Shown here in pieces: positions 1 to 11,215 of a DNA stretch of 64,000 nucleotides. The stretch's first letter is position 1. Each line of letters begins with the position of its first letter. Source of the DNA: Cordilura impudica (Eukaryota; Arthropoda; Insecta; Diptera; Scathophagidae); assembly GCA_963682025.1 (NCBI GenBank), contig OY821518.1:227583070-227647069 (forward strand), read 5' to 3'. Made by a program: the position numbers and the translations under genes. The notes beneath the pieces were generated by a model. It searched no databases. It was not told the origin of the DNA and saw only the letters and a list, made by a program, of their open reading frames with translations.

Positions 1-83
1 AAACATCTTGAAAAAACTGATATACGTATGCAATAATCGTCATTAGTTCCGAAAAGACGAAATTAAGTCGTTGTCAAAAGGTT

Positions 84-690
84 ACAATACTCCGGAAAGC
101 GTTGCTGTTAGACATCAGAAGTGATTCACGAGGTCTGGCGTTTATTGAAGGACTTGAAAAAAGAAAATGCTGTAACGACAGTCTTCTGGGCTGTCTGACT
201 AGATCGAATCAATGGTGTCAGTATATCTCTACAAAAAACCATTATTGAACTTCGAACGGCAGTCGATCTCATAAAATCGCTTTTAGATTTTTTTACTTTT
301 ACAGCGAGAATTATTTGACGATACCGAAATGAATGCAAATGAGAAAACTGAGAGCACTGTGATAAAGAAAAACGCATCACGATGAGAGATCGACAGAAGA
401 CGTTGTATACAAAGAAATAGAGAAGTTATATATGTTGTATACAGAATTTTCCCGGCGACTAGACGGTTATCGGGAAATCAATGCTTTGTTTCGATTTCTA
501 GCAGATTTTCGAACAATTCCAAATACGAAATTAGAAAGGGACATAATTTCGAGGACATTGAGTCTGAGTTTATAGACAAGATGGTTCAGTTCAAGTGCTT
601 CATCTTACAACTAGAGGATGCCGTAAGAGTATCTATCCAATTTCATACGTTATTCCTCAGCTATTTGACCGATAGGCTCCAAAGTCAATA
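84..690 (+). pseudogene. hAT-like transposase remnant (ZMYM/DUF4371-type)
   Basis: Forward translation in several frames gives pieces in the order of the insect hAT proteins that carry a DUF4371-like domain: TTVFWAV and LDRIN near 180-215, LQKTIIELRTAVDLIKSLLD near 228-287, ITMRDRQKTLY near 375-410, then a divergent stretch ending near 690 (FILQLEDAVR). The spacing between the Trp-containing segment and the TAVDL segment fits that family. Frames change repeatedly and stops are frequent, so this is a decayed fragment without its C-terminal dimerisation part. The left end may continue outside the window. The assignment rests on motif order recognised by eye and is moderate. Confidence 0.45.
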
Positions 691-769
691 TAAACCTGCC
701 TGAAATGATGACAATCAATATTATCTTATTTTAGCCGGGCGAATGATTTATTTTTTGAGAGAGCGTGAT

Positions 770-875
770 TTAAACAGACATACAGATGGACGGACATCGC
801 TATATCGATTCGAGTTGTTACAAAATCTAGAATATATACCTTCCGGATTCGCAAATAAATTTTTCATTACAAACA
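770..875 (-). repeat. DINE-like fragment (GTCCGTC core)
   Basis: The complement carries the GTCCGTC block followed by a TATATATTC-like segment, in the order seen in the DINE-B copies at 28334 and 45119. Both ends are missing. Confidence 0.5.
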
Positions 876-1261
876 GAACGATGAACTATATATAACTATA
901 TATACAAGTTCTTCTTATTTCGTACGTACGTTAAAAATAAACATGTTGGAAGCTCCGTTTTTAATGGGTTATTATGGGATATCATATATACTTCCACAAG
1001 AAAGGAATAAATCGTAAAATCAGGGAAAGAATTTACTACTTATTAACTTAAAAAAAGTACATATTTTAGATCTACCAAGAATCTTGGCTGTAATATGATC
1101 GTTTTCACAATTGATATTTTGAGTAACTTTTTTAAAATAATTTAAAAGAATCGTTAAACTGAAAATTTCTATAAGGAAGTTTTAAAACTTTTTTTAAATT
1201 ATACTTAGTATCGCCAATAAGAAAAGCTATAAAAGTTATAAAGCATTGAAAAGAAAAGTAT

Positions 1262-1876
1262 TTACTTATCGTCATCGGGAAGATTAGAAGCATCCGCCGT
1301 AACCGTTGCATCACCCATTGCAATTGTAGAAGCTATTGCACTATTAAAAAGGTATAAAGTATACATAATGTAGCAAAAGCATTAGAAATATTAGACCCAA
1401 CAAACCAAAGGAAGAGTTAAAAAAATAAAGCCATAGAAAAAAGATCTAGATAAATTTAATAATAGCCATCCAAACCCGTATTTCTTACCGTTGTTGAGCA
1501 GCTTGTTGGGCCAAAATTTGTGCTGTCAACTGTTGATGAAAGGCATAGGGATTGATGAAACCGAAACCAAAGTCGGGTGCATAACCATAATTAAAACCAC
1601 CACCGTAGTCGTCAAAATCGTTGTAGTTGCCGGTATATGCATCATTTGCACCATTGCTGTTTGAATAACTGCCAGAATATGAACCGGCTCCCTTCGGAAC
1701 TTAAACATAAAAAAAAACATTGTAAATAAAAAATAAATTAAAGAGAAAAATATTCGTTATATAATTATGAAACAAGAATTTTTTTGCATTAAATTGTTTA
1801 TGTATTCGTACTTACCAGCATCGGTATTCATTACTCCCCATAAAACGCACGTTGATATCAAAATTATGTTCCACAT
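1262..1876 (-). CDS. Small secreted Gly/Tyr/Asn-rich protein, three exons
   Basis: Exons on the minus strand are 1816-1876, 1489-1699 and 1262-1340; 61+211+79 = 351 nt, that is 116 residues plus TAA. Each junction has GT donor (GTAAGT, GTAAGA) and AG acceptor, and phases match (1, then 2). Exon 1 begins ATG at 1876 and encodes MWNIILISTCVLWGVMNTDA, a typical signal peptide, so the product probably enters the secretory pathway. Exon 2 is low-complexity: PKGAGSYSGSYSNSNG, FDDYGGGFNYGYAPDFGFGF, then a helical Gln/Ala run LTAQILAQQAAQQR. Exon 3 ends ATVTADASNLPDDDK. I do not recognise the family; many fly genes for short secreted or matrix-like proteins look like this. A CTTTTTAG just before the ATG could be the acceptor of a 5' UTR intron. 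No clear AATAAA follows the stop. This is the only convincing host gene in the window. Confidence 0.8.
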
Positions 1877-1879
1877 CTT

Positions 1880-2720
1880 CAATTAACTAAAAAGAAAATT
1901 TATAAATGCGGAAATATTAAAATCTTTTTTCATGTGATTTATTTTTTTACGGAAGTTTTATATACATATGTATACGAGCAGGTATACCTAAAACATTAGT
2001 ATTTTATAGAAACTTTTATTACATATGCTCGAGCATGTATGTGCCTTAGAGTGGTCATACGTTATATGGACATTTTTCAAATTTCGATGTGTAGAACTTC
2101 CGTTCCTAAAATCTGAGATAAATCCGAGAACGTTAACCCATTATTTGCCAAGGCCAGCTTTATTTTTAAGATAAATCTAAATAAAGATTACCGAAAACGA
2201 GTTTTTCTATTAAACTCGATGAAACCACTATTTCGAATTTAAGAAAAATAATTCGGTTATATTTTATTTATTTAAACCATCAGTGCTCCTGGGATCAAAA
2301 TGTATCTTTTATTGCTCGCGAATAATACTGATCCCGATTCTTATAACAACTAGCCGGAAAAATTAAACTATAGAACGAAATTTTCTTAAAATCCCAAAAA
2401 AAATATCATATTTTCCCCATAAAATACACTTGAAATTTTAAATCGATTTCCGGCATGACTTTTCTTTATCCGATTGTCCAAAAACTTCACATTTATTAGT
2501 TTTATATTGAAAGGTAACAAACTGTACCCTGTCTATCCCCAAAATCGCATTTTCATTTTTAGGAACCACTATAATGTGCCTTCATTCACTTTCTTTATTT
2601 CTGCTTTTTATAGAAAGTATCATAACCCAGCACGCGATTTCCAGAGCAAATTGTAGGAAATTTTATTTTTTCTTTCAATATTTGTCTAATCTATATATAT
2701 ATATAAAATTTATGATAATA
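1880..2720. other. AT-rich stretch without recognised gene
   Basis: Presumed upstream or intronic DNA of the gene at 1262-1876. I see no long conserved frame, no clear TATA/initiator pair and no repeat termini. Confidence 0.4.
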
Positions 2721-2721
2721 T

Positions 2722-2862
2722 ATAATTTTATAAGGTATGCTAATCGATTTTAGACAATTCACAATTCAACACAGGGCGTGTGATATAAAATTATAATAAA
2801 ATTCGATGAATTGTAAATTGACTAGAATTGATTAACATACCTTTAGGCCCTTATAAAATTAT
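2722..2862. repeat. Imperfect inverted repeat with Heli-1-like arm
   Basis: Arms at 2722-2768 and 2804-2862 are imperfect reverse complements (both contain TATAA...GTATG.TAATC...CAATT) around a loop of about 35 bp. The right arm, GATTAACATACCTTTAGG, matches the interior of the Heli-1 copy at 17802-18267 (GCATACCTTTAGGG). It is probably an old inverted duplication of a Heli-1 fragment. Confidence 0.5.
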
Positions 2863-2869
2863 TTATTAT

Positions 2870-3231
2870 TAATATTTTATTTTATCTAATTTAATATATT
2901 GTTAACACATATTATATATTAATTTTGAAATTCTGCACTTCTCCTCCATACGTACTATAACTATGCCAATTTTCACACTACTCTCTGCCCGCATTATGCT
3001 TTAAAAGGGTTTAAAAATTTTCCTTATCGTTCTACTATATAGATCATGTTTGCAAAGGATTCCCAAATTTAAATGATGTCTAAATTAAATTTTTGGTATA
3101 GTTACTCACAGTGGAAATGACCCACCCTTCGTTTAACTATTTTCGGTAGAAAATTTATATAAACTAAATGATAATTCTAGACGAAAGTACATTTAGTTTA
3201 GAGGTTACTATATATCGTATAATATAATATA
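2870..3231. other. AT-rich stretch without recognised feature
   Basis: Nothing beyond simple A/T-rich sequence is visible. Confidence 0.4.
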
Positions 3232-3956
3232 AACAAGTAAGAAAATTATAGTCGGTCTAGACGATACCCTATATCATTAGATACCACTTATGCCCAACCT
3301 ATTAAACACAGAAAATAATCATAAACCATAAACCAAAGTTTATATCAGATATTATATTTATATGGGACTAGGTCAAAAAATGGACCGATACTGACTATAT
3401 TTGGTAGGGTCACTTATTATCGGCAAAAACGTGTACGAACTATATTTGAGAAAAATCTGCCCAATATTTTAGTTTTTTGATAGATTTAAGTGAAGACCGG
3501 GAATTAGCTTCATATGAGGGCTACGAATATTCCAAGAGGTTTTATTTTTGGACTACTGATAAATGGATGTAACAAAAATACACAAACCCAATTTAACAGA
3601 GATCTATAAGATAATTTTAATATTATGACAATTTAATGTATCTCATAGGGGTCTGAACATGCACCGAGTTTTACCAATTTCAAAAGCGTTCATCCTATGG
3701 CCGAAGGAAATTTATATTCCATATTTCGTCATAATATATTCATATTTGGGAACTGAAGTTTAATAACCAGGTTTACATGGACACACAGACGGACGGACGG
3801 ACGGACAGACGAACGGATAGGCGTGGCTAAATCGAGTCAGGAAGCGATTCTGAATCAAACGGTATAATAAAAGATGGATGGATGGGTCAAATAATTTTGG
3901 TAGTTACAAACATCAGCACAAAGTCATTATACCCTGGCCGCATAGTGGTATCTATC
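3232..3956 (-). mobile_element. DINE-A copy, diverged
   Basis: It begins on the plus strand with AACAAGTAAGAAAATTATAG (the complement of the element's 3' end) and ends near CATAGTGGTAT, the complement of its 5' end. The central GACGGACGGACGG microsatellite lies at 3788-3812. It is diverged from the consensus, and the terminal palindrome is reduced. Strand follows the convention that the element's sense carries GTCCGTC. Confidence 0.75.
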
Positions 3957-4132
3957 AACGACATCGCTCTGTATATTGTAAGTGTAACAGCACCCATTTT
4001 TCAATTTCAAAACTTCTTTTATACGTGTTACAGAACATAACAACTCGGATTTAATTATGTTGCAAAGTTTGCTTTTAACTAAAGCCATTAACCTAAACGA
4101 ACGTTAAACTCCGGCTTTTGAGAAAGACAAAA

Positions 4133-4716
4133 TTAATAAAGACAATACAAATGTGGGTAACTCTTTAGTGGACTTTCGCCAATAGAATTTTTGTTAACTT
4201 CAATCCATAAAGAGGTTGTATTCAGTGCTGTATCCCAATATTGTTCTGTGATATAACTCAATTGGATTTGAATTTTTTCTGTTTCAGATGATCTAAATTT
4301 AAACTCTTCTAATATATTGGTTATCGGGTTTTTACCCGGTTTAATGTGTTTTGTATTGATTATATTTTTTCGCAATCGACTTTTTAATGCATTAAAAACT
4401 GTTGTTGCTGTTTACATTCTTCTATTTCAAAATGTTTTGTTATATTTGTTGAAAGAAACGAGCAGAGTGGTAAAAAGAGTAGTACACAAATTTCTCGTAT
4501 TTCACTTTGAGAAATTAGAACGTATCAATAATACCTTTAAAATTAAGATTATATATTCAAAAATAATGAAAAAAAAATAGAAAAAAATATGCTAAAAGCA
4601 ACTTTTTATTAATAAAAGAGGCTAAGTTAGCATCTATCATCTTTTCATAAATTTTGGATGCTAAGCGACAAAAAAAGTTGCTAAATCTAGCAACTAAAAT
4701 GCTAAAATGGCAACTG
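4133..4716 (-). pseudogene. Possible hAT remnant with subterminal GCTAA repeats
   Basis: A short minus-strand open frame at 4133-4375 (EQYWDTALNTTSLW, SPLKSYPHL) is loosely like the stretch before a hAT C-terminal domain. To its right, 4610-4716 carries many GCTAA/TAGC repeats and ends TGGCAACTG, which read outward is CAGTTGCCA, a hAT-type terminus. No partner terminus or 8-bp duplication was found. Weak call. Confidence 0.25.
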
Positions 4717-4719
4717 CTT

Positions 4720-5520
4720 TAAGGCCTGATTTTTACTATGCCATATTCACTGACAACATTTTCTGTCGATTAAGTTTCCATTACATCTTACAAGCTGACA
4801 AAAAATACGGCCGTCAAACGAAAGTAAATTGGCAACATGTTTTTCAATTTTTTATAACCAGTAAATATTAAAACAAATAAGTTAACGACTTGATTGGAAA
4901 AAATCTCGAAAATAACTTATGTTAAATAGAATCAACTTATTATACAAGTAACTTGAATATTTTTGTATTGAAAAATTAATTAATTTGTTTATTTATTTTC
5001 CTACAACCAATATACAACAAACTGGTTTTTTATTAATTTTTGTTACATTTTTTAACTTGTTAAATAAAGGTCGGGGAAATCATTTAGTTGAGAAGAACTA
5101 ATAATTTTTATTTCAATATTATTGAAGAGAGTTCATAATATGTGTTTGCTTTACCAACAGGTTTTATTTATTTAAGCAAAATTACTTCTTGAGCCCGGTT
5201 TTCCCACTAAGATCAAACTTTCGAATTTTAGCCAAAATGCATGTTTGTATAGTTACTACTGAACAACTATACAAACGTTTGTAATATTCACATTAACGTG
5301 AGAAATTAATAGAATATTTAAAATTTAATGTAATACATTGTTAGTATACAGACAATTAATGTTAAGAGCTGTATAATTATATTAATGAATTATTCAAAAG
5401 TAAAATATATGATACATTCCATATTAAAAAAATACTGTTTTATGTTCTATCCTTTAGAAAACTTAAATGGACAGCTGATTTAATTGAACCTTTAACAAGT
5501 TCACCCGAAAGAAAAAGCTT
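4720..5520. other. AT-rich stretch without recognised feature
   Basis: Contains a palindromic-looking TATAGTTACTACTGAACAACTATA near 5247-5270 but no gene or element termini. Confidence 0.35.
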
Positions 5521-5521
5521 T

Positions 5522-6647
5522 TTATACCCTTCATACCATTGTGCCGAGGGTATATTTAAGTTTTTCATTCCATTTGTAATAATAAAAAAAATCTGGACCC
5601 CATAATATATATATACATATATTCTTGATTCTTAAAATTAACGTAGTTGATATAGCGATGACCATCCGTTGGTCTGTCCGTCTGTAGAATTCACGATTAC
5701 GCTCTCAATAGGTCAACTGACTTGTTTATTTTTTAGCGTAAATAATTTCCTGATATCCTGAGCAGATTTACGTTTAAAATAATCAAAATCGGGTCAATGG
5801 GTCCAGAGATTTCAATGAAAGTGTAAAATAACTCTTGAAAAATATAACTTATCTATGATGTTCTTGTTGTTATTCTAACTTTTGTAATTTGTATGTGGTA
5901 GCTGAAATTTTTGTTGTTGTTGTGGTCGTTGTGGTTCTAGCATTTGCTTAATGAGTATGTATCTTTATACTTCACGTGTCATACTAGAGTAGGCTGGTAT
6001 TTAATGTTATCTCGAAGTAAATACATGAAATCGTCATTATGAAAGACAAATTATAATAAAAAAGTAAATGTTCTAAAAGAAGTACCTAATTAATAACAAA
6101 ATGATGTGAAATGAATATTTATTTAATATTTAAATTTATCAGATTTTCATGGTTTTATTTGCAACACTTCTTTTTAGAACTCGAAATTTGTACTTATTAA
6201 AAGTTTTCTCATTTGAAAACATATCGAATTTCCCTAATTTTAAACTTTTTGGTATAATTTGTGTCATGTTTTTATGAATTCGCATTTTAAATATATTTCC
6301 TATTAAATACGTTTAAATGTCATTTATTAATATTTATCAGATTCTAATTATGTTCCTATTTAGTCACCGCAAATTTAACAAAGCTTAAGACAATTATTTG
6401 ACAGAATCGAATTTTATCAATTGAATTTTATGTTTATTCTAAACTGAACGTAAATTTTCACAAAAGTATATAAAGCCTAGAAATAACAATAAAATTGATA
6501 CACAAATTATTTGGATAGCCTTTCTAATATTTGATTCTGAAAGTAATCAAACATTCGATTTGTCTGCTAATTATCAATATTTTCCATTATTCTTAAGCTC
6601 TTGAAATATTACAGAGTTAATATCTTTCTTTGTATTTGATATTCTAA
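5522..6647 (+). mobile_element. DINE-B copy, 5' part
   Basis: Starts TTATACCCTTCATACCATTG and contains GTCTGTCCGTCTG at 5671-5683 and CTCTCAATAGGTCAACTGAC, matching DINE-B copies at 28334 and 15051-16445. The AT-rich interior (5990-6647) has no recognised gene. A matching DINE-B 3' end lies at 10400-10468, after the Transib element, so the Transib may have inserted into this copy. Confidence 0.6.
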
Positions 6648-6652
6648 CGCCG
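6648..6652. repeat. Transib target site duplication, left
   Basis: CGCCG directly before the CACAGTGG terminus; the same 5 bp follow the right terminus at 10330-10334. A 5-bp GC-rich duplication is the known Transib signature. Confidence 0.9.
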
Positions 6653-6689
6653 CACAGTGGACCATATTTTGAGAAGGCGCCCAAAAATC
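6653..6689 (+). repeat. Transib left terminal inverted repeat
   Basis: Begins CACAGTGGACCAT and ends AAAAATC. Compared with the complement of 10293-10329 it differs at positions 10, 14, 16-18, 28 and 29. Confidence 0.9.
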
Positions 6690-7189
6690 ATTTTTTTTGT
6701 TACCGATTTTAAAGTTATGTTATTCATTTGAAAGTAAATACTAGTAAACCTCGGGAGCAAACAAATTGCAACTCTATCTCAACTATATCACAGCGAACAG
6801 TGTCTTCGGAAATGGGCTTTCTCAGTATTTTGCTAAAATTAAAAATTTCTTTGTAACTTTTTATTTTTGAATGACTGTAACTTTTTTGATTTAAAAGATT
6901 TTGAAGTGAAATAAATTTTATATAATTTTGTGGCTTCCATACTATTAATTTTAAAAATGTAAAATCACTGAGTCATTCAGAAATTTAAAAAAAAATTTTT
7001 AAAAAGGTCAAAATTTTCCGAAAATCTCCAACTTAATAGAGCATCTTACACTCTTCTATAGTCCGAACCCTCCCCTATACTTCTATATCCCATTATACAC
7101 CCGCCAGTTTCCGCCCGTGTGCACCAGAACAATTTTTCTGACTCAAGGTTAGATATTTTCTGCAAAATTTATTAACACAAAAGTTGTCC

Positions 7190-7340
7190 ACTATGTGGTT
7201 AGCATATATTAAGTTTGGGGTGATGTTTGTAACTGCCAAAAATATTGGACCTTTATCCATCTTTTTTTATACGGATCGACTCAAAAACACTTTCTGAATC
7301 GATTAGACGATGTCCGTCCGTCCGTCTGAGTGTTATGAAT
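7190..7340 (+). repeat. DINE-A fragment inside the Transib leader
   Basis: Starts ACTATGTGGTTAGC, continues GTTTGTAACTGCCAAAAATA and ends GTCCGTCCGTCCGTCTG, i.e. the first part of DINE-A. It lies between the left terminus and the transposase, so it inserted after the Transib. Confidence 0.65.
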
Positions 7341-7691
7341 ACAAAAGTTGGTCGTCCCGGTGCACCGCGGTGTATTTTTTTGCGTGTCGATAGAGTTGTC
7401 AGGAGTTGTTATGTACTTATAAAATGAGATATAATGCGCTTAATTGTTACAGGTACATTTACATAGGTATCTTTCAAAAACATTAATAGTCTGAATTAGA
7501 GTTATATAGTTTAAATACCTGACAAAATGGGAAACAATTTAAATAACATGTAAATGGTAAAAAAAAAACTATTGCGACATAGCCCTTTAAGATATGAGCA
7601 GGTATGCTTCACTTTTTAAAAGGGGTTAGGGTGTGGGTTTTTTATGCTTCTAAAAGTGGTAATAAAAGATAAAAAATTTTATTTTACATAA

Positions 7692-9690
7692 TTGCAAGAA
7701 AGAGTATTTATAATAATGTTTCCACAATTATTATTCATTATAATTTGTGCAATGGTTAAGTACTGTTACAGAGATCTGGCAGATATTTATTTTCACCGAA
7801 ATGATGTAGACGATGTAATTTTGCACATAGTGAGTAACGACTTCTTTAAGAATTGTAATCTAGAAGACATTGAAATGCACAAAGGAAAAATTACTAATTT
7901 TGCATCGAATTTGAAAAGACGGTATATTGAATGCTCCCATAGCAAGGCAAAGATGTACAAACATTACCAAGACTGGTTAATAAAGAAACTTATTTTTGAG
8001 AATGAATCTACAACTGCCAACGAAAGTGGGAAAAAGAGTCGACCAGCAAAACCAATTGACGGATATAGTGAAAGATTTCGAAGGCGCAAGTTGGAGAATA
8101 TCAATGAAGAAATTTATCAAAGAATTATTAAGGATCATTTTTGCACCAAATTCAACCAACCCAAAATAAAAAAAAATTAAATTGAAATAATTGAAAAAAT
8201 AGTAGAAGCGAGCCCAAGGCGCACAAAGAGGATTTTGAAAAGCATTCCTACACCAATTGAAGATGTGGAATTTTTCCAGAGTATCGAGATTTAATTTCTA
8301 CCAAAAAAGAATGCTTACCTTCACAATCTGCTATTAGTGTCACTTCAACATCAGCAGAAATAAAATTGTAAGATTGAACATACTGCAGAACGATTGCTAA
8401 ATACGGTTGATACTGATCATTTAAAAAAAATTGGTAATGGCAGCATTACTTTAATTTCTAAATGGGGATGTGATGGATCCTCTGGTCAGAAACAATACAA
8501 GCAATTTAATGCCGAAAATTCATCAGATGCTAATTTATTTATGGTATCTTTCGTTCAATTGCGCTTAACAAAAAGGTATAGCGTCTTAGAGCCATCAACT
8601 AGTAGAGCAACAGAAATTGATATATGGATAAATGAAATTCCTTCTTCAACAAAGCATTGCAGACCAATAAAATTTGCATTCAAAAAGGAAACCAAAGATG
8701 TCATAACTGAAGAAGTTCATAAAATAAAAGATTAAATTAAGGAACTTCAACCAGTAATATTTCAATTTGATGACCAAGACATTGAAGTACATTTTAAAAT
8801 GTGTCTCACAATGATTGATGGAAAAGTTGCACAAGCTTTAACTGGAACAAAGTCAACGTCAAGCTGCATTATATGCCAAAAGACATCAAGTCAATTAAGC
8901 CAACCCCCACCAGAAGACGATAGTTTTAAGGAAGCCTACGAATTCGGAATATCCCCTCTTCATGCTAAAATACGTTTCATGGAGCATATTCTTAAATTGG
9001 GTTATGATTTGGAATTTGGTCCGTTAGGCGAAACAGTGAGAAAAAACAAAGAAAATTAAGAAAAAAGAAAGCAAAAAAAAAAAACAAATTCAACAAAAAT
9101 ATCTACAGCTAGGCCTCGTAATCGAACAACCAAAACAAGGGGAAGGAAACACAAATGATGGAAATACAGCAAGGAGATTTTTTTCCCGATCCGGAAACCG
9201 CAGCATCTATCACAGATGTAGATCATGAATTAATAAGACCATTCAAAATCATATTACAAGTTCTAGCATGCAGCAGAATGATGAATGCAAAAAAATTTGG
9301 AGAGTACGCCAATAAAACAGCTATACTTTATAATGAAAAATACTCTTGGAGATATATGCCATCCACAGTTTATAAAATTTTGTACCATGGGGAACAAATA
9401 ATTCAAAACAATATGCTACCAATAGGAGATCCATCTGAAGAAGCGCAAGAAAAAAGGAACAAAGACTACAGATTCTTTCGCGAGCACAACACAAGGAAAA
9501 TGTCCAGATGTTGTACTAATGAAGACCTTTCACTATTTTGTTGTGCACTTCAGATCTATATATGTCCAACATTCGTCAAAAATGGAAAACTACCTCTATT
9601 GAATTAGACGAAGAAGCTAAACAACTTCTAGAAGATGAAAATCAAGGCTATTTAGAAGAAATTTTTACTAAAATTGGTTGTTACACTTTT
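7692..9690 (+). pseudogene. Transib transposase (RAG1 core homologue), inactivated
   Basis: DDE-type transposase that would cut at the CACAGTG termini in the nucleus. Segments in order: MVKYCYRDLADIYF and a basic FRRRKLENI region (about 7755-8100); SKWGCDGSSGQKQYKQ (8457-8504), matching the RAG1 segment with its first catalytic Asp (D600); PSSTKHCRPI; MIDGKVAQALTG with a CIIC zinc-knuckle-like pair; GISPLHAKIRFMEHILKLGY; NDGNTARRFF; WRYMPSTVYKILYHGEQIIQ; and LPIGDPSEEAQEKRNKDYRF (to about 9476), where the first Glu matches RAG1 E962. Two catalytic residues are thus still visible; the middle acidic one is not certain. Damage: TAA at 8178, frameshift near 8275, stops near 8370, TAA at 8733, TAA at 9057, a frameshift in the T-run near 9178-9186 and another near 9530. 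The C-terminal SDLYMSNIRQKWKTTSIELD continues in a shifted frame to about 9690. It cannot make a whole protein. Confidence 0.9.
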
Positions 9691-10292
9691 TTTTTTATAT
9701 AGTTCAAAATTTTTCTTGATTTAAAAATTTATATATTTTGTAAATTTACAGTAAAAATTGTTATATTTCATAAATTTACCACAAAAATTGATATAGAAAT
9801 ATTTAAAAAGATAATAAAAAAAAAATTTAACTAAAGCAAAAACATACGAGTTTTTCATTGAAACTTCTCTATCTTGAACCAATATAAGGTAACTTTTACG
9901 TTCGCTGCTTAATAAATTATATTTTAACTCGGGATCTTTCCAAAAAAAAAAAAAACAACCTTTGGCCCTTGTGCACATTAGGACTAAAAAGTTTACGGGG
10001 GCCAAAGTTTGGCATTTTCTGAAAAAATTAACTTAAAAAATTGTTAAAAAGTATTAGTTGTAAAAGTAACTGAAAAAATAAGACATTATATTAAAAAAAA
10101 CCTTTTTTTACCTTTTAACACTTCACTTTTGTACTAAAATTCAACTACAAATGAAAATGTATTTTAAACCTGCCGTAACTTTTTTTATTTTCGGTCCAAA
10201 ATTACGTTTTATAGCAAAACTTAAAGGATAAAGTCTCACCTACCAAACAAAAACAACCGCATATCAAAATTCCAATCCAATCAAAAGTTATA
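9691..10292. other. Transib 3' non-coding region
   Basis: AT-rich sequence between the transposase end and the right terminus, with long A/T runs and no other gene. Confidence 0.6.
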
Positions 10293-10329
10293 GATTTTTG
10301 ACCGCCTTCTCGTCAAATGCTCCACTGTG
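10293..10329 (-). repeat. Transib right terminal inverted repeat
   Basis: The complement begins CACAGTGGAGCAT and contains GAGAAGGCG and CAAAAATC, as in the left terminus. Confidence 0.9.
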
Positions 10330-10334
10330 CGCCG
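10330..10334. repeat. Transib target site duplication, right
   Basis: CGCCG, identical to 6648-6652. Confidence 0.9.
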
Positions 10335-10399
10335 GCTGAGCTAAAAAAATGTTTCTATAAAAATGGTAACCATACCGAACATTGTTTATAATATTGAGT

Positions 10400-10468
10400 T
10401 TAAGACACAGGTGGATGGTATCAAAGATTCGACACAGCAGAATTTAACACTTACGAGTACTTGTTTTT
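10400..10468 (+). repeat. DINE-B 3' end
   Basis: Reads AGGTGGATGGTATCAAAGAT, then a degraded palindrome, then TACTTGTT, matching the 3' ends at 31561-31610 and 47551-47603. Confidence 0.6.
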
Positions 10469-10778
10469 ACTTAATTTTCGATTTGAGTGACCCCCCGTCG
10501 TCTCGATTTACGTTGTTGCATTTTGCGCCGTAAAATTGTTTGTTTCTTCCAGCTCCGATATGTGTCACCATTCGATTTACATGCCCTCAATTGTTATAAG
10601 TAAAAACAGAAAAATCTAAGTCTTTAATTTAAATGTTCGTGCTTTACTGTTGAGCTCGAAAAATAATTAATTCATCTAGATCTCAAATAAAAAAGAAACG
10701 AATTGTAATTTCATTAAATACTAAAATAGAAATTATTCGCCGTTATGACAATGGGGTAGAGGCTCTTATAATTGCCAA

Positions 10779-11000
10779 TACTAAATTTCATCAAAATATA
10801 CTCATATTTGCCACCTATAGTTTGATTACAAGGTTTCTATGGACATGCAGACGGTCAGACGGACAGACGGACATCGCTTAATCGACTAGTCGTTCTGTAT
10901 AGACCCAGTCAAATATTTTTGGTAGTTGCAAACATCAGCACAAAGTCATTATACCATGACCACATAATGGTATATGGTACAATTATTACAAGAAACGCAC
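10779..11000 (-). repeat. DINE-A fragment within the pogo remnant
   Basis: Contains CAGACGGTCAGACGGACAGA then GGACATCGCTTAATCGAC and ends with CCACATAATGGTATATGGTA, the complement of a DINE-A 5' region. Confidence 0.7.
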
Positions 11001-11039
11001 TGCTCGAGATAATGATAAACAATATTATCACAACTTTAC

Positions 11040-11215
11040 CCAAGAAAATGGTTTATTTTGTGAATGGACGAGATTTCAACAGGCAAACGGATAGACTGGC
11101 ACCGCTATATCGATTCAAGTTTTTATATGGATCATCAAAAATATATATACTTTTTGGGGTCGCAAATGCATAGTCTTGCGGAGGGAATAAAAATATTCCA
11201 GTAACTTCGTTAGTT
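11040..11215 (-). repeat. DINE-B-like fragment within the pogo remnant
   Basis: The complement carries a diverged GTC-rich core preceded by GACCCCAAAAAGTATATATA, as in DINE-B. Together with the neighbouring DINE-A fragment it separates the two halves of the pogo gene. Confidence 0.55.

Larger units (their letters stand above)
6653..10329 (+). mobile_element. Transib (RAG1-related) DNA transposon, full length
   Basis: A 3677-bp element bounded by inverted repeats that start CACAGTGGA on both sides, each abutting CGCCG. The 37-bp termini match at 30 positions. The first seven bases equal the V(D)J recombination signal heptamer CACAGTG, and an A-rich CAAAAATC block resembling the nonamer lies about 21 bp further in. 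The interior encodes a decayed transposase with the RAG1/Transib motifs. Superfamily, ends and duplication agree, so the boundaries are firm. Both flanks may belong to one older DINE-B copy. A DINE-A fragment sits inside at about 7190-7340. Confidence 0.92.

Noticed and set aside
4133..4375. Intact small gene
   Set aside because: Weak similarity only to hAT-type sequence and no support outside the frame; listed as a low-confidence remnant.
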